DNA of 64,000 nucleotides from Gluconacetobacter takamatsuzukensis. GTDB taxonomy: Bacteria; Pseudomonadota; Alphaproteobacteria; Acetobacterales; Acetobacteraceae. Positions 36,130-45,037 of this stretch are shown here, piece after piece. The notes under the pieces were generated by a model. The model was given only the letters and a program-made list of their open reading frames with translations. It ran no database searches and was not told where the DNA came from. Every line of letters starts with the position of its first letter. Positions within the stretch are counted from its first letter, which is position 1. Position numbers and translations under genes: made by a program. The stretch is taken from positions 88,660 to 152,659 of the forward strand of contig NZ_JABEQK010000011.1 in NCBI RefSeq assembly GCF_014174275.1, given 5' to 3'.

Positions 36130-38559
36130 TCATGCGGGGTGCTCCGGCAATGCGAAAGCGACGACCTCGTCGCCGTTCCGGGTCTGGAGGCCGCCATGGC
36201 CGCCCACCGCCAACACCACATACTGGCGCCCGTCCTTGCCCATATAGGTCATCGGGGTTGCGTTCCCACCCGCATCGAGCGTGGTTTCATACAGAACATG
36301 ACCGTCGCGGCCATCAAGGACGCGAAAGGCCTGATCGGCCGTGGCGCCCATGAAGACCAGACCCGTCGGCGTGGTCAGCGTGCCGCCCATGCTGAAGATG
36401 CCGGTCGGCAGTCCGATGGGCATGCGCAGGGCATTGGTCGGGCCGACATTCCTGGTCGTGCCCAGGGCACGCTCCCAGATCCTGCGATGATGCACCAGGT
36501 CGATGGCCTGCGTCCTGCCCCAGGGGGGCGCCAGGCACGGGGCCCCGAAGAAGCCCAGCCAGGGATTGATGACGGCGGCATAAGGCAGGCCATGCTGCGG
36601 ATTGTTCGTGAAGATCGGCTGGGGATAAGGCTGGTTCCAGTCGTCCCACGGTTTGAACAGACCTTCCTTCAGCGCCTTTTCGCGCGGAATCAACTGCATC
36701 GTGAAGGGGATGTAGGTCGTATTGACATATAATACCCCCCGCGTGGGATCGATCGTTGCGCCATACCAGTCGTCCACGCCGTCAAAAGCCGGGAAGCCGA
36801 TCGTCCCCTGAAGACTGGGGGGCGTGAACAGGCCATGAAAGTTCATGCGCCTGAAAGCGATGCGGCAGGCCATCTGGTCGAAGGGTGTGATCCCCCACAG
36901 ATCGTCCGTCGTCGGGTCGGACCGGCGCAGGTTCGGCATGTCCGGCGAATAGGGCTGCGTCGGCGAATAGCGTTCGTCCGCAATGGTACCGCCCGGAACC
37001 GCGCGTTCCTCCACCCGATAGAACGGTTTGCCGGTGCGGCGGTCGAGCACGAAGAGTTCGCCCTGCTTGGTCGTCTGGACCAGTACCGGCGTCATCTGGC
37101 CGTTGCCGTCGGGCAGATCGACCAGTGAAGGGCCGACCGGCAGGTCGAAATCCCACAGATCGTGATGGACCGTCTGGAAATGCCAGCGCTCTTCGCCCGT
37201 CGTGATGTCGAGCGCGACCAGAGAACTGTCATACTGCTCGTCGAAGCCACGGCGCTTGACGCCATAATAGTCGGGCGTGGCGATGCCGAGCGGCACATAG
37301 ACCAAATTCAGGGCAGGATCGGCGGTATAGACGCCCCAGCCATTCGGTGTACCGCGTGTAAAGATCTCACCCGGATTCAACGGCCGGTTGGCAGGCGTGT
37401 GCCCGATATCCCACCCCCAGGCCAACTGCCCGGTGGTGGCATCGAAACCACGGATAACGCCCGAAGGTTCGCCCACGGTCTGGTTGTCGTAAACCCAGCC
37501 GCTGAGCATGATGCGCCCGTTCATCACCATCGGCGGGGACGTGATGAAATGAAATCCCGGCGGCATGGGACCCATGTCCTGCCGCAGATCGACAACGCCG
37601 TTATTGCCGAAGGCCGGGCACAGCCGCCCGGTATCGGCGTCGAGCGCAAAGAGGGTGGGCGGCGAGCCGGAATCGGTGGAAATGATACGATGCGGACAGG
37701 CCGATCCTGCCGGCGCCTCGAAATAGGAAACACCGCGACAGGCCTGATAGGTATTCTGGTCGTAATGTCCACCGGGGCTGTATCGCCACACCTGTTTCCC
37801 GGTCGTGGCATCCAGCGCCACCACATCGCGGTGCGGCGTGCAGAAAACCAGATTGTCCCCGATTTTCAGCGGCGTGGCCTCGAAACTGAATTCGCGGCCG
37901 CGGGCATTTTCGCCCGTGCGCGGCAGGTCGCCCGTGTGAAAGATCCACGCAGGCCGAAGATCATGCGCGTTTTCGGCCGTGATCTGGCTGGCGGTTCCGA
38001 ACCTGTCACCGGCCGACGTGCCCCCCATATAGCGCCATTCGTTGTTGGCCAGGGATTCGGCGTTCAGCACCGCACCGCCCGTATGACCCGCCGGGAAGGG
38101 ATTATACTGAACGGTGCGTGACGCCGTGATGGCCCATCCGCAGGCGAACATGAACACGAACAGCGCAGCACACCCGCCCATGCCGCCAAGAACGGCCCTG
38201 TTGACGCAGGTGCGGCCTCCTGGATTGCTGAGGCACCCCCCTACCCAGGGGCCGAACACCCACAATCCGATCCCGGCCGGCAGGGCCAGCGGCGGCAGCA
38301 TGCGCCATCCGTCGAATCCCACCCGCGACACCACCCAGATCAGCGTATAGGCGAGCATGACGGCATAGACCCAGAGCCCCCTGCTGTGCCCTCTGGCCAC
38401 CATCAGGCCGCTGATGGCCATCAGCACGCCGGCGACGGCGTAATAGGCGCTGTCGCCCAGCATGATCAGCCAGACACCCGGCACCGCAAGGGCCAGGCCC
38501 AGCAGGATCAGCACGATCCCCGTGATGCGGGTGAGGACGGGTCTGGATCGCGATGCCAT
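36130..38559 (-). CDS. Membrane-bound PQQ-dependent dehydrogenase, glucose/quinate/shikimate family
   Basis: 809 residues, the usual length for membrane glucose dehydrogenase. Four to five N-terminal transmembrane helices (about residues 10-135) anchor it to the cytoplasmic membrane. A periplasmic eight-bladed PQQ propeller follows: NEWRYMGGTSAGDRF, DATTGKQVWRYSP, HFQTVHHDLWDFDLP, GELFVLDRRTGKPFYRVEER, FTPPSLQGTIGFPAFDGVDDW, LGFFGAPCLAPPWG and TPMTYMGKDGRQYVVLAVGGHG. It oxidises a sugar or cyclic polyol in the periplasm and passes electrons to ubiquinone. ATG 38559 has GGGAGAG upstream. Glucose versus quinate preference cannot be fixed by eye, because WYGATIDP and YIPFTMQ differ from E. coli Gcd. 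Confidence 0.92.
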   Translation of the reverse strand: MASRSRPVLTRITGIVLILLGLALAVPGVWLIMLGDSAYYAVAGVLMAISGLMVARGHSRGLWVYAVMLAYTLIWVVSRVGFDGWRMLPPLALPAGIGLWVFGPWVGGCLSNPGGRTCVNRAVLGGMGGCAALFVFMFACGWAITASRTVQYNPFPAGHTGGAVLNAESLANNEWRYMGGTSAGDRFGTASQITAENAHDLRPAWIFHTGDLPRTGENARGREFSFEATPLKIGDNLVFCTPHRDVVALDATTGKQVWRYSPGGHYDQNTYQACRGVSYFEAPAGSACPHRIISTDSGSPPTLFALDADTGRLCPAFGNNGVVDLRQDMGPMPPGFHFITSPPMVMNGRIMLSGWVYDNQTVGEPSGVIRGFDATTGQLAWGWDIGHTPANRPLNPGEIFTRGTPNGWGVYTADPALNLVYVPLGIATPDYYGVKRRGFDEQYDSSLVALDITTGEERWHFQTVHHDLWDFDLPVGPSLVDLPDGNGQMTPVLVQTTKQGELFVLDRRTGKPFYRVEERAVPGGTIADERYSPTQPYSPDMPNLRRSDPTTDDLWGITPFDQMACRIAFRRMNFHGLFTPPSLQGTIGFPAFDGVDDWYGATIDPTRGVLYVNTTYIPFTMQLIPREKALKEGLFKPWDDWNQPYPQPIFTNNPQHGLPYAAVINPWLGFFGAPCLAPPWGRTQAIDLVHHRRIWERALGTTRNVGPTNALRMPIGLPTGIFSMGGTLTTPTGLVFMGATADQAFRVLDGRDGHVLYETTLDAGGNATPMTYMGKDGRQYVVLAVGGHGGLQTRNGDEVVAFALPEHPA

Positions 38560-38651
38560 CAACGAAGTCTCTCCCTACCTGTCTGGGGCCGCTCGGGCCG
38601 GCCGGCGGAAGGAGCCCGCCTTCGCCCTCTGCCCATGCTGATGCGGAACGC

Positions 38652-39434
38652 CTATTGAGCCAGATATCCGCCATCCACCGGCAGCACGGCACCCGTGATG
38701 AAGGAGGCTTCGTCGGACGCCAGGAACAGGATCGCGCTGGCGACCTCATCCGGCTTGCCCATCCGGCCCAACGGGTGCATGGCCACCACTTTCGCAATGC
38801 CCTCCTTGCCCAGTTTGCCCACGGCCGGCGTGTCGATCGTACCCGGCGCCACGGCGTTGACGCGCACGCCCTTGTCGGCCAGGTCGATGGCCAGATGCTT
38901 GGTCAAGCCCGACGCCACGAATTTCGCCGGGCCATACACCGCCTGTCCTTTCTGCCCGGCAAAGGCGGAAATCGACGACAGGCAGACGATCGCCCCCTTC
39001 CCCGCCTTGACCATTTCCGCCGCGGCGTATTTGCAGCTGAGGAACATGCCGCGCCCGTCGATCGCCATCGTATGGTCCCAAAGATCGACGGTGGCGGATG
39101 CGAGGTCGGCTTCAGGGATGATGCCGGCATTGGCGACAAGAATATCGATCCCGCCGAAATGGGCGACAGCCTGACTCATCAGGGCCTGGACATCCGCCTC
39201 GCGGCTGATATCGCCCGGCACCGCAATGGCCTGCCCTCCGCGGCCGGTGATGTCCGCTACCAGCGCTTCCAGCTTTCCCCCGTCAAGGTCAGCCAACGCC
39301 AGTCGCGCCCCTTCGGCCGCGAAACGTTCCGCCGTCGCGCGACCCATGCCGCTCGCCGCGCCGGTGATCACGGCAACCTTGTCGTGGATGCGCCCGGAGG
39401 AAGAATTGTCCGGACGTGCTTCATGCACGGGCAT
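38652..39434 (-). CDS. Short-chain dehydrogenase/reductase (SDR)
   Basis: 260 residues of the classical SDR type. Cofactor motif TGAASGMGRA near residue 25, LADLD at the end of beta 2, which suggests NAD(H), NAG motif in VANAGII, catalytic Ser in VCLSSISAFAG and Y-x-x-x-K in AVYGPAKF, and a C-terminal ITGAVLPVDGGYL. AGGAGACG lies upstream of the ATG. It is followed 92 bases downstream by the PQQ dehydrogenase and may be co-transcribed, suggesting a role in sugar, polyol or keto-acid metabolism. The substrate is not identifiable. Confidence 0.92.
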   Translation of the reverse strand: MPVHEARPDNSSSGRIHDKVAVITGAASGMGRATAERFAAEGARLALADLDGGKLEALVADITGRGGQAIAVPGDISREADVQALMSQAVAHFGGIDILVANAGIIPEADLASATVDLWDHTMAIDGRGMFLSCKYAAAEMVKAGKGAIVCLSSISAFAGQKGQAVYGPAKFVASGLTKHLAIDLADKGVRVNAVAPGTIDTPAVGKLGKEGIAKVVAMHPLGRMGKPDEVASAILFLASDEASFITGAVLPVDGGYLAQ

Positions 39435-39803
39435 TTTCGTCTCCTGCGATGTGGGATGGATACAGCCAACGAGCGAAGGCGGATCGGGTTGACCTTCTTT
39501 TTCAGATAGATCCGAAGAAACGCTTTCAGCAGGCCCTCCATGCGGCTCGCTACGGCCGGATATCCATGGGGGATGATGTCCCGCCCACCGGATGCATGGC
39601 GGCCTTGTCGTATCGGGCCGGAACGAATGTCCGTGCCCTGCGTATGCAAAACGATGCCAACTTCATGGGCGGCCGCCGGGCAGGCATTTGCAGGCGGATC
39701 TTCCCCACATCATCCCCCGCCGGAACGCCGGGGGCAGATGTCGCTTGTCCGGGCGGCGATATTACGCCGTCACGCGGCGGTGCCCAGCACGAAAGGAATG
39801 TCG
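39435..39803. other. Divergent intergenic region
   Basis: 369 bases between two divergent SDR genes. It should contain both promoters. Several overlapping open frames exist but none has a family feature or ribosome-binding site; no repeats or hairpins stood out. Confidence 0.5.
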
Positions 39804-40829
39804 ATGACCGACGACAGCAGCAACCGGAACCATGATTCGTCACGCCGCCGGTTGATCCAGGCCGCTGGTGTTGCAGCCGTGGCCGGGGCATCGGCTTTCA
39901 GCCAGCGTGCGTCGGCAGCAGCGCCAGACGCACCGGATGGAACCGCCATTCCACTGGCCGATCCCAAGGGCCTGTTCCCGCATCCACCCTTCAGTGCACA
40001 ACCCCAACCCTGGCCCGGACTGGCGTCGAAGATGAATCTTCGCCCCGACCATGGGGAGCAGAGCTATCGGGGCAATGGACGCCTGGCCGGACGAAAGGCT
40101 CTCATTACCGGCGGCGATTCCGGCCTCGGCCGCGCCGCTGCAATCGCCTATGCGCGGGAAGGCGCCGACGTCGCCATCAACTACCTGCCCCAGGAGGAAA
40201 GTGATGCGCGGGAGGTCCAGGCGCTGGTACAGCAGGCAGGCCGAAAGTTCGTTGGCCTGCCCGGCGATATCCGGCACGAGGCATTCTGCAGGAAGCTCGT
40301 CTCCCAGGCCGCCGCGCAACTGGGCGGCCTCGACATCTTCGTGAACTGCGCGGGGCGGCAGCATACGCATGACGATATCCTCGATGTCAGTACCGAAGAT
40401 TTCGACTGGACGCTCAAGACCAATCTCTATGCGCTCTTCTGGCTGACCAAGGCTGCGATCCCGCACATGCCGCCCGGATCGTCCATCATTTTCACCTCGT
40501 CGACCAATGCCTACAATCCGTCGACCAATATTCTTGATTATTCGATCACCAAGGCCGGCATCGCCAATTTTGCCAAGGGGCTGGCGAAGCAGTTGGTCAA
40601 GCGCGGCATCCGGGTCAATGCTATCGCACCCGGCCCCTTCTGGACGGCCCTGCAGGTCAGTGGCGGCCAGACGATGGAAAATGTCGAGAAACTGGGCGCG
40701 GACGTGCCGATGGGCCGCCCGGGCCAGCCGGTCGAGATCGCACCTGTTTACGTCCAGTTGGCCTCCACCGAGTCCAGCTACATGACGGGCCAGGTGGTCG
40801 GTGTGAACGGCGGGGTCGGACTGCCGTAA
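39804..40829 (+). CDS. SDR-family oxidoreductase with a Tat-type signal peptide
   Basis: 341 residues. AAAGGA lies six bases before ATG 39804. The N-terminus has SSRRRLIQAAGVAAVAGASA and an A-S-A-A cleavage region near residue 36, a good twin-arginine signal. The SDR domain starts after a linker: DHGEQSYRGNGRLAGRKALI, TGGDSGLGRA (cofactor), VNCAGR, IIFTSSTNAY (Ser), LDYSITKAG (Y-x-x-x-K) and GQVVGVNGGVGLP. This is the 'general stress protein 39/YhdF-like' branch, also present without a signal at 59977. Export with bound cofactor, as in glucose-fructose oxidoreductase, is a reasonable inference. The Rieske gene follows 43 bases later. Confidence 0.88.
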   Translation: MTDDSSNRNHDSSRRRLIQAAGVAAVAGASAFSQRASAAAPDAPDGTAIPLADPKGLFPHPPFSAQPQPWPGLASKMNLRPDHGEQSYRGNGRLAGRKALITGGDSGLGRAAAIAYAREGADVAINYLPQEESDAREVQALVQQAGRKFVGLPGDIRHEAFCRKLVSQAAAQLGGLDIFVNCAGRQHTHDDILDVSTEDFDWTLKTNLYALFWLTKAAIPHMPPGSSIIFTSSTNAYNPSTNILDYSITKAGIANFAKGLAKQLVKRGIRVNAIAPGPFWTALQVSGGQTMENVEKLGADVPMGRPGQPVEIAPVYVQLASTESSYMTGQVVGVNGGVGLP

Positions 40830-40872
40830 TGCCGGCTTGCTCCGACACTCTGTTTCGGGAGGACCTTCGGTG

Positions 40873-42387
40873 ATGCAAGACAATCGCCACAGCCCCGGCA
40901 CGCCGTGGCACAATGTCGCGGCCCTTGCCGATCTCGATCCCACCGTCGCGCACCGTACGGAAGTCGGGGGCCACCCTGTGCTTCTGCTTCGGCAGGAAAA
41001 CGGGCAGGTGCGGGCCCTGTCTGCCGAATGCCCGCACAAGGGTGCACCGCTGGAAAAGGGCGTCGTGTGCGGCGACCGGCTGGTCTGTCCATGGCACAAG
41101 GCCATCTTCTCGATCGAAGACGGGCGGCTGCTTGAGCCCCTGTCTCTGGACCCGCTGGCCACCTACCCCACCGAAATCCGCGACGGCCACGTATGGCTCT
41201 CCCTTGCCACGCGCCCGCTCGCCGCCGAGGCGGCACAAGAGCAGGCACAAAGTGTCCTGATCGTCGGGGCCGGGGCCGCCGGTGTGGCGGCCGCCGTCTC
41301 GCTACGCGAATTCGGCTTTGCCGGAACGATCACCATGGTCGACGGTGAGAATACGGCGCCCTACGACCGCACGGCGCTGACCAAGGCCGTGCTGTCCGGC
41401 AAGACCGAAGACGATACACCCCCCACCCTGCGCCCGGACAGCTTCTGGGCCGATCATGATATTGATCGCCTCGTGGGGCAGGTCGTGGCGCTGGATGCGC
41501 CCTCACATGCCATCACGCTGGCGGACGGGCAGGTGCTGACAGCCGATCATATACTGCTTGCGCCCGGCGCCGCGCCTCGCCGACTTGACGTGCCCGGTGC
41601 CGATCTTCGGGGTGTCGTCACGCTTCGGCAGGCAGCCGACGCACAGCGACTGCTCGCAACCTGTCCGGCAAACGGACGGGTCGTGATCAGCGGCGGCAGT
41701 TTCATCGGCATGGAAGCCGCCGCCTCCCTGAAATCCCGGGGCATGCAGGTTACGGTCGTCGCACCGGACGAGATCCCGTTCGCAAAGATATTCGGCCGGG
41801 AGATCGGCGCACGCCTGCGGCGTCTGCATGAAGAGAAAGGCGTGATCTATCACGCCGGGCGGCGCATCGTCGGGATGGAGGGAGACGAGCGCGTCCAGAA
41901 CGTGCGTCTTGACGACGGCACGCATCTGGAGGCCGACATCGTGCTGGTCGGTGTCGGCGTACGCCCCGCAACCGGCTTCGCAGCCCCCCTCGCAGCAGAG
42001 GATGGCGGTATCGATGTCGATGACGACATGCAGGCCGCTCCCGGCATCTACGTCGCCGGGGATTGCGCACGCATCATCCACGCAGACAACCGCGTCCGGA
42101 TCGAGCATTGGCGTTCCGCACAGGTGCAGGGCCGCCAGGTCGCGCGAACGATCACAGGGCAAGCCGGGCCGTCGCGCTTCCTGCCCTGGTTCTGGACCCA
42201 GCAGTTCGCCTGCAAGATCGAATATGCGGGCTATCATGAACCGTTCGACGACGTGGCGATCGAAGGGGATCTGGAAGCATTCCGTTTCGTTGCACGCCTG
42301 ATGCGGAAGGGCCGCTGCGTCGGCATCGTCACTGCGGGGCATCCGGACGTGACCGCCAACGCGGTGCTGGCAGACAGCCTGGACTGA
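40873..42387 (+). CDS. Rieske ferredoxin-flavoprotein reductase fusion (AIF-like)
   Basis: 504 residues. The N-terminal Rieske domain (about 10-110) has both ligand pairs: C53-x-H55 in CPHKGAPL and C72-x-x-H75 in CPWHKAIF. The FAD/NAD(P)H oxidoreductase domain follows: SVLIVGAGAAGVAAAVSLREFG (FAD), HILLAPGAAPRRLDVPG, RVVISGGSFIGMEAAASLKSRG (NAD) and GIYVAGDCARI. The layout matches AIFL-type and dicamba or biphenyl-reductase-like electron transfer proteins. GGGAGGA precedes ATG 40873. It lies 43 bases after the Tat-SDR gene, so the two may work as one redox unit, although this protein has no export signal. Confidence 0.92.
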   Translation: MQDNRHSPGTPWHNVAALADLDPTVAHRTEVGGHPVLLLRQENGQVRALSAECPHKGAPLEKGVVCGDRLVCPWHKAIFSIEDGRLLEPLSLDPLATYPTEIRDGHVWLSLATRPLAAEAAQEQAQSVLIVGAGAAGVAAAVSLREFGFAGTITMVDGENTAPYDRTALTKAVLSGKTEDDTPPTLRPDSFWADHDIDRLVGQVVALDAPSHAITLADGQVLTADHILLAPGAAPRRLDVPGADLRGVVTLRQAADAQRLLATCPANGRVVISGGSFIGMEAAASLKSRGMQVTVVAPDEIPFAKIFGREIGARLRRLHEEKGVIYHAGRRIVGMEGDERVQNVRLDDGTHLEADIVLVGVGVRPATGFAAPLAAEDGGIDVDDDMQAAPGIYVAGDCARIIHADNRVRIEHWRSAQVQGRQVARTITGQAGPSRFLPWFWTQQFACKIEYAGYHEPFDDVAIEGDLEAFRFVARLMRKGRCVGIVTAGHPDVTANAVLADSLD

Positions 42388-42477
42388 GGGGCCTGCCGGC
42401 ATATTTCGCGCTGCGCCATGAACAGTCCTGACATGGCGCAGAAATTCGTGAGAGATCGATAACAGAAGGAGATTGGC

Positions 42478-42849
42478 ATGACCAACGACAAGGCATCCGT
42501 CGCAAACAGCACCATCAGCAAGATTTCCGACGTCGTGACCGGGGCGGCCGGCGACCATTCCGGTCTGACCAGCCTGCTTGGCGCATATTTCCTCTCAACC
42601 GGGAAAGATTCCCTGGTGACGCGGGCCCGGAATGCAGGGGTCGAAGCGGAACTGAAGAGCTGGTTCACGGAAAGCTTGCCGCACGAAACATCGGCGGAGA
42701 CCGTCACGGCCCTGGTGCCGGACACTGTCCTCGATAGGTTCGCCTCGGAAACCGGCCTGACGAAATCAGCCACCATTGAGGCATTGCAGGAACAATTGCC
42801 CAAGACGATACACAAGCTGCGCGCACAGGACGATTTCATCAAAACCTGA
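42478..42849 (+). CDS. YidB/DUF937-like protein
   Basis: 123 residues, soluble and without a signal peptide. The pattern SLLGAYFLSTGKDSLVTRARNAGVEAELKSWFTESLPHETSAETVTALVPDTVLDRFASETGL resembles YidB/DUF937 proteins, in which a repeated helical unit precedes a region listing the protein's own residue. AGAAGGAGA lies seven bases upstream of the ATG. The function of the family is not settled. A GC-rich hairpin just after the stop looks like its terminator. Confidence 0.72.
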   Translation: MTNDKASVANSTISKISDVVTGAAGDHSGLTSLLGAYFLSTGKDSLVTRARNAGVEAELKSWFTESLPHETSAETVTALVPDTVLDRFASETGLTKSATIEALQEQLPKTIHKLRAQDDFIKT

Positions 42850-42865
42850 CCGGGCCCGTATGATC

Positions 42866-42894
42866 GGCGGGGCGCCCCTTGATGGGCTCCCCGC
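42866..42894 (+). terminator. GC-rich inverted repeat after the YidB-like gene
   Basis: Arms GGCGGGGCGCCC and GGGCTCCCCGCC, one mismatch, loop CTTGA. No T-run follows. Confidence 0.5.
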
Positions 42895-42951
42895 CCGTCA
42901 ATCCACAGCGTTCGGTCCAGTCTGTCGGCTTTTCAGGGTCATATCCTGTTG

Positions 42952-44930
42952 ATGACCTCCGAGCGATGGCCCGATCAGCGCAGCGTCACCACAGGGATGG
43001 AGACTGAACCTCAAACATCTGGATCGGCACCCATGCCCGATATAACCCGCACCGGCACATCCGATCAGTTTCAGAAACATGAACAATGTTTCCATATCGC
43101 CATCCAGAACCGGCAGAATGGACGCATCCGGAAGGACTGGCCGATCGAGGATTACGCGGCATTGGGTGATGGACGGTCTGTCAGTCTTATTGCGCCCGAC
43201 GGCACCGTCGCATGGTGGTGCGTCCCCTCTCTGGACAGCCCGGCCCTGTTCGATTGTCTGCTGGACAGAGAAGCAGGCGGGTATTTCCAGATCTCTCCCG
43301 ATACCGATTGTCGGATAGAGCGAGCCTACCGCCATAACAGCAACGTCATGGAAACCCTGTGCACATCCGCCAGCGGCGTTGTACGCCTTACCCAATCGCT
43401 GTACGCCTTACCCAATCGCTCAACAGCACCATGGCCGGCCGGCTGCCGTGGAGCGAGCTGGCCTGTCGCATGGAATGTCTGGCCGGGACGCTGACATTCC
43501 ATGTCAGGCTTGTCTGCGGCACCCTGGGGAAGACGGCGTCTCCCTGGCTACAGACTAATCGCAATGGAAGCATTTTCCATGTCGGCCCGGTTATTGCCGT
43601 CTTTTGCCGCACGGACAACCTGCATGTGACGCGCGAGGATGACGGAGGCATGGAGGCCAGCGTCACCCTCAGCGAAGGCGAACGCGCAACGGCCGCCCTG
43701 ATTGTCAGCAAGGACGAACCCCTCGTTCTCTCGCCCATAGACGAGATCGACCAACGAATCGACATCAGCGACCGCGCCTGGCGGGCGTGGGCTGAAGGCG
43801 TCCATCATGACGGGCCGCATGCCATTTTGCTGCGGCGACATGCCCTGCTGCTCAAGCTGTTGCTGCACTCGCCCACCGGAGCGATCGCCGCGGCCGCGAC
43901 GACATCGCTGCCGGAAAAAATCGGCGGGACGCGAAATTATGATTATCGGTATGGCTGGATTCGTGATGCCGGCTATGCCGTAAACGCTTTTCTACGCCTG
44001 GGAATCATGCCGGAAAGTGATGCCGCGTTCGCGTGGCTGATGCGGTGCCTCGACACCCACGGCGCCCGCGTTCTGTATTCCCTCGAGGGCGCGCCTGTAT
44101 CCGACGTTCAGGTCCTGAACAGTCTGCCGGGCTATCGGGAAAGCGGGCCCGTTGTAACGGGAAATGCCGCCAGCAAGCGGCATCAGCACGGAATTTATGG
44201 CGATATTTTCGAAACCGCCAGCCTGTTCGTTGGCCAGGGCAATTTTCTGGACCAAAAAAGTGCTCGTATTCTCTCCGCCCTCGCTGACGAATGCGCCGAT
44301 AAATGGCAGCAGAAGGACGCCGGCATCTGGGAGCTGGAAACGCCCGAGCATTACACCCAATCCAAGATCAGCGCATGGCAGGCTCTGACACGCGCGGCGG
44401 AACTGGCATCAGATAACCATCTCCCGGCGACCTGTGCGGAACGCTGGGCGCGCGAGCGCGACCGTATCGCCGCGTGGATAGACCACCATTGCTGGTCCGA
44501 ATCGCTGCAGGCTTACACGATGTATGCTGGAAGCGATCGCCTGGATGCCGCGCTGGCGCTCGGTGCCCGTTTCGGCTTTGGCAGCCGGCAGCGCATGTCC
44601 TCCACCCTCGATGCCATCCGTCGCGAACTCGGCCACGGGGCGCTTCTCTACCGCTATTCGGGCGCGGAGAATGAAGAGGGCACCTTTCTCGCCTGCTCGT
44701 TCTGGATGTGTGAAGCCCTGGCGGAACTGGGCCGGCAGCAGGAAGGGGAACGATTGTTCGAGGAATGCCTCGCTGCCCTCCCTCCGACGACCGGCATTCT
44801 GGCCGAGATGATGGACCCAGGCACGGGGCATTTTCTGGGTAATATTCCCCAGGGCCTCAGCCATCTGGCGCTGATCCATGCTGCCTGTTCCCTGGCCGGC
44901 GACCGTCAGCGCGTCCCCTCGCCACCCTAA
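42952..44930 (+). pseudogene. GH15 glucoamylase-like gene interrupted by a 20-bp tandem duplication
   Basis: The first frame (from ATG 42952, stop near 43494) encodes KDWPIEDYAALGDGRSVSLI and the N-terminal beta domain of bacterial GH15 enzymes. The second frame (to 44930) encodes the (alpha/alpha)6 catalytic domain: RNYDYRYGWIRDAGYAVNAF, LPGYRESGPVVTGNAAS, the acid region DAGIWELETPEHYTQSKISA, and a closing MMDPGTGHFLGNIPQGLSHLAL. They are separated by two exact copies of GTACGCCTTACCCAATCGCT at 43381-43400 and 43401-43420. Removing one copy joins the reading frame smoothly as VVRLTQSLNSTMAGRL. Family members hydrolyse glucan or trehalose. As read, only a truncated product is made. Confidence 0.9.
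43381..43420 (+). repeat. Perfect 20-bp tandem duplication
   Basis: GTACGCCTTACCCAATCGCT occurs twice head to tail inside the GH15 gene. Twenty is not a multiple of three, so the extra copy shifts the frame. Confidence 0.97.
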
Positions 44931-45037
44931 GCAGCGATTTAGAATTCGTCTGAACGGTTCCGAGCGCACCCGGTCACGCGCCGGCGCGCCCGTCGAAGGA
45001 CGTGATCGCCACTTCCGGGGAATGACGCGGTCGAACC

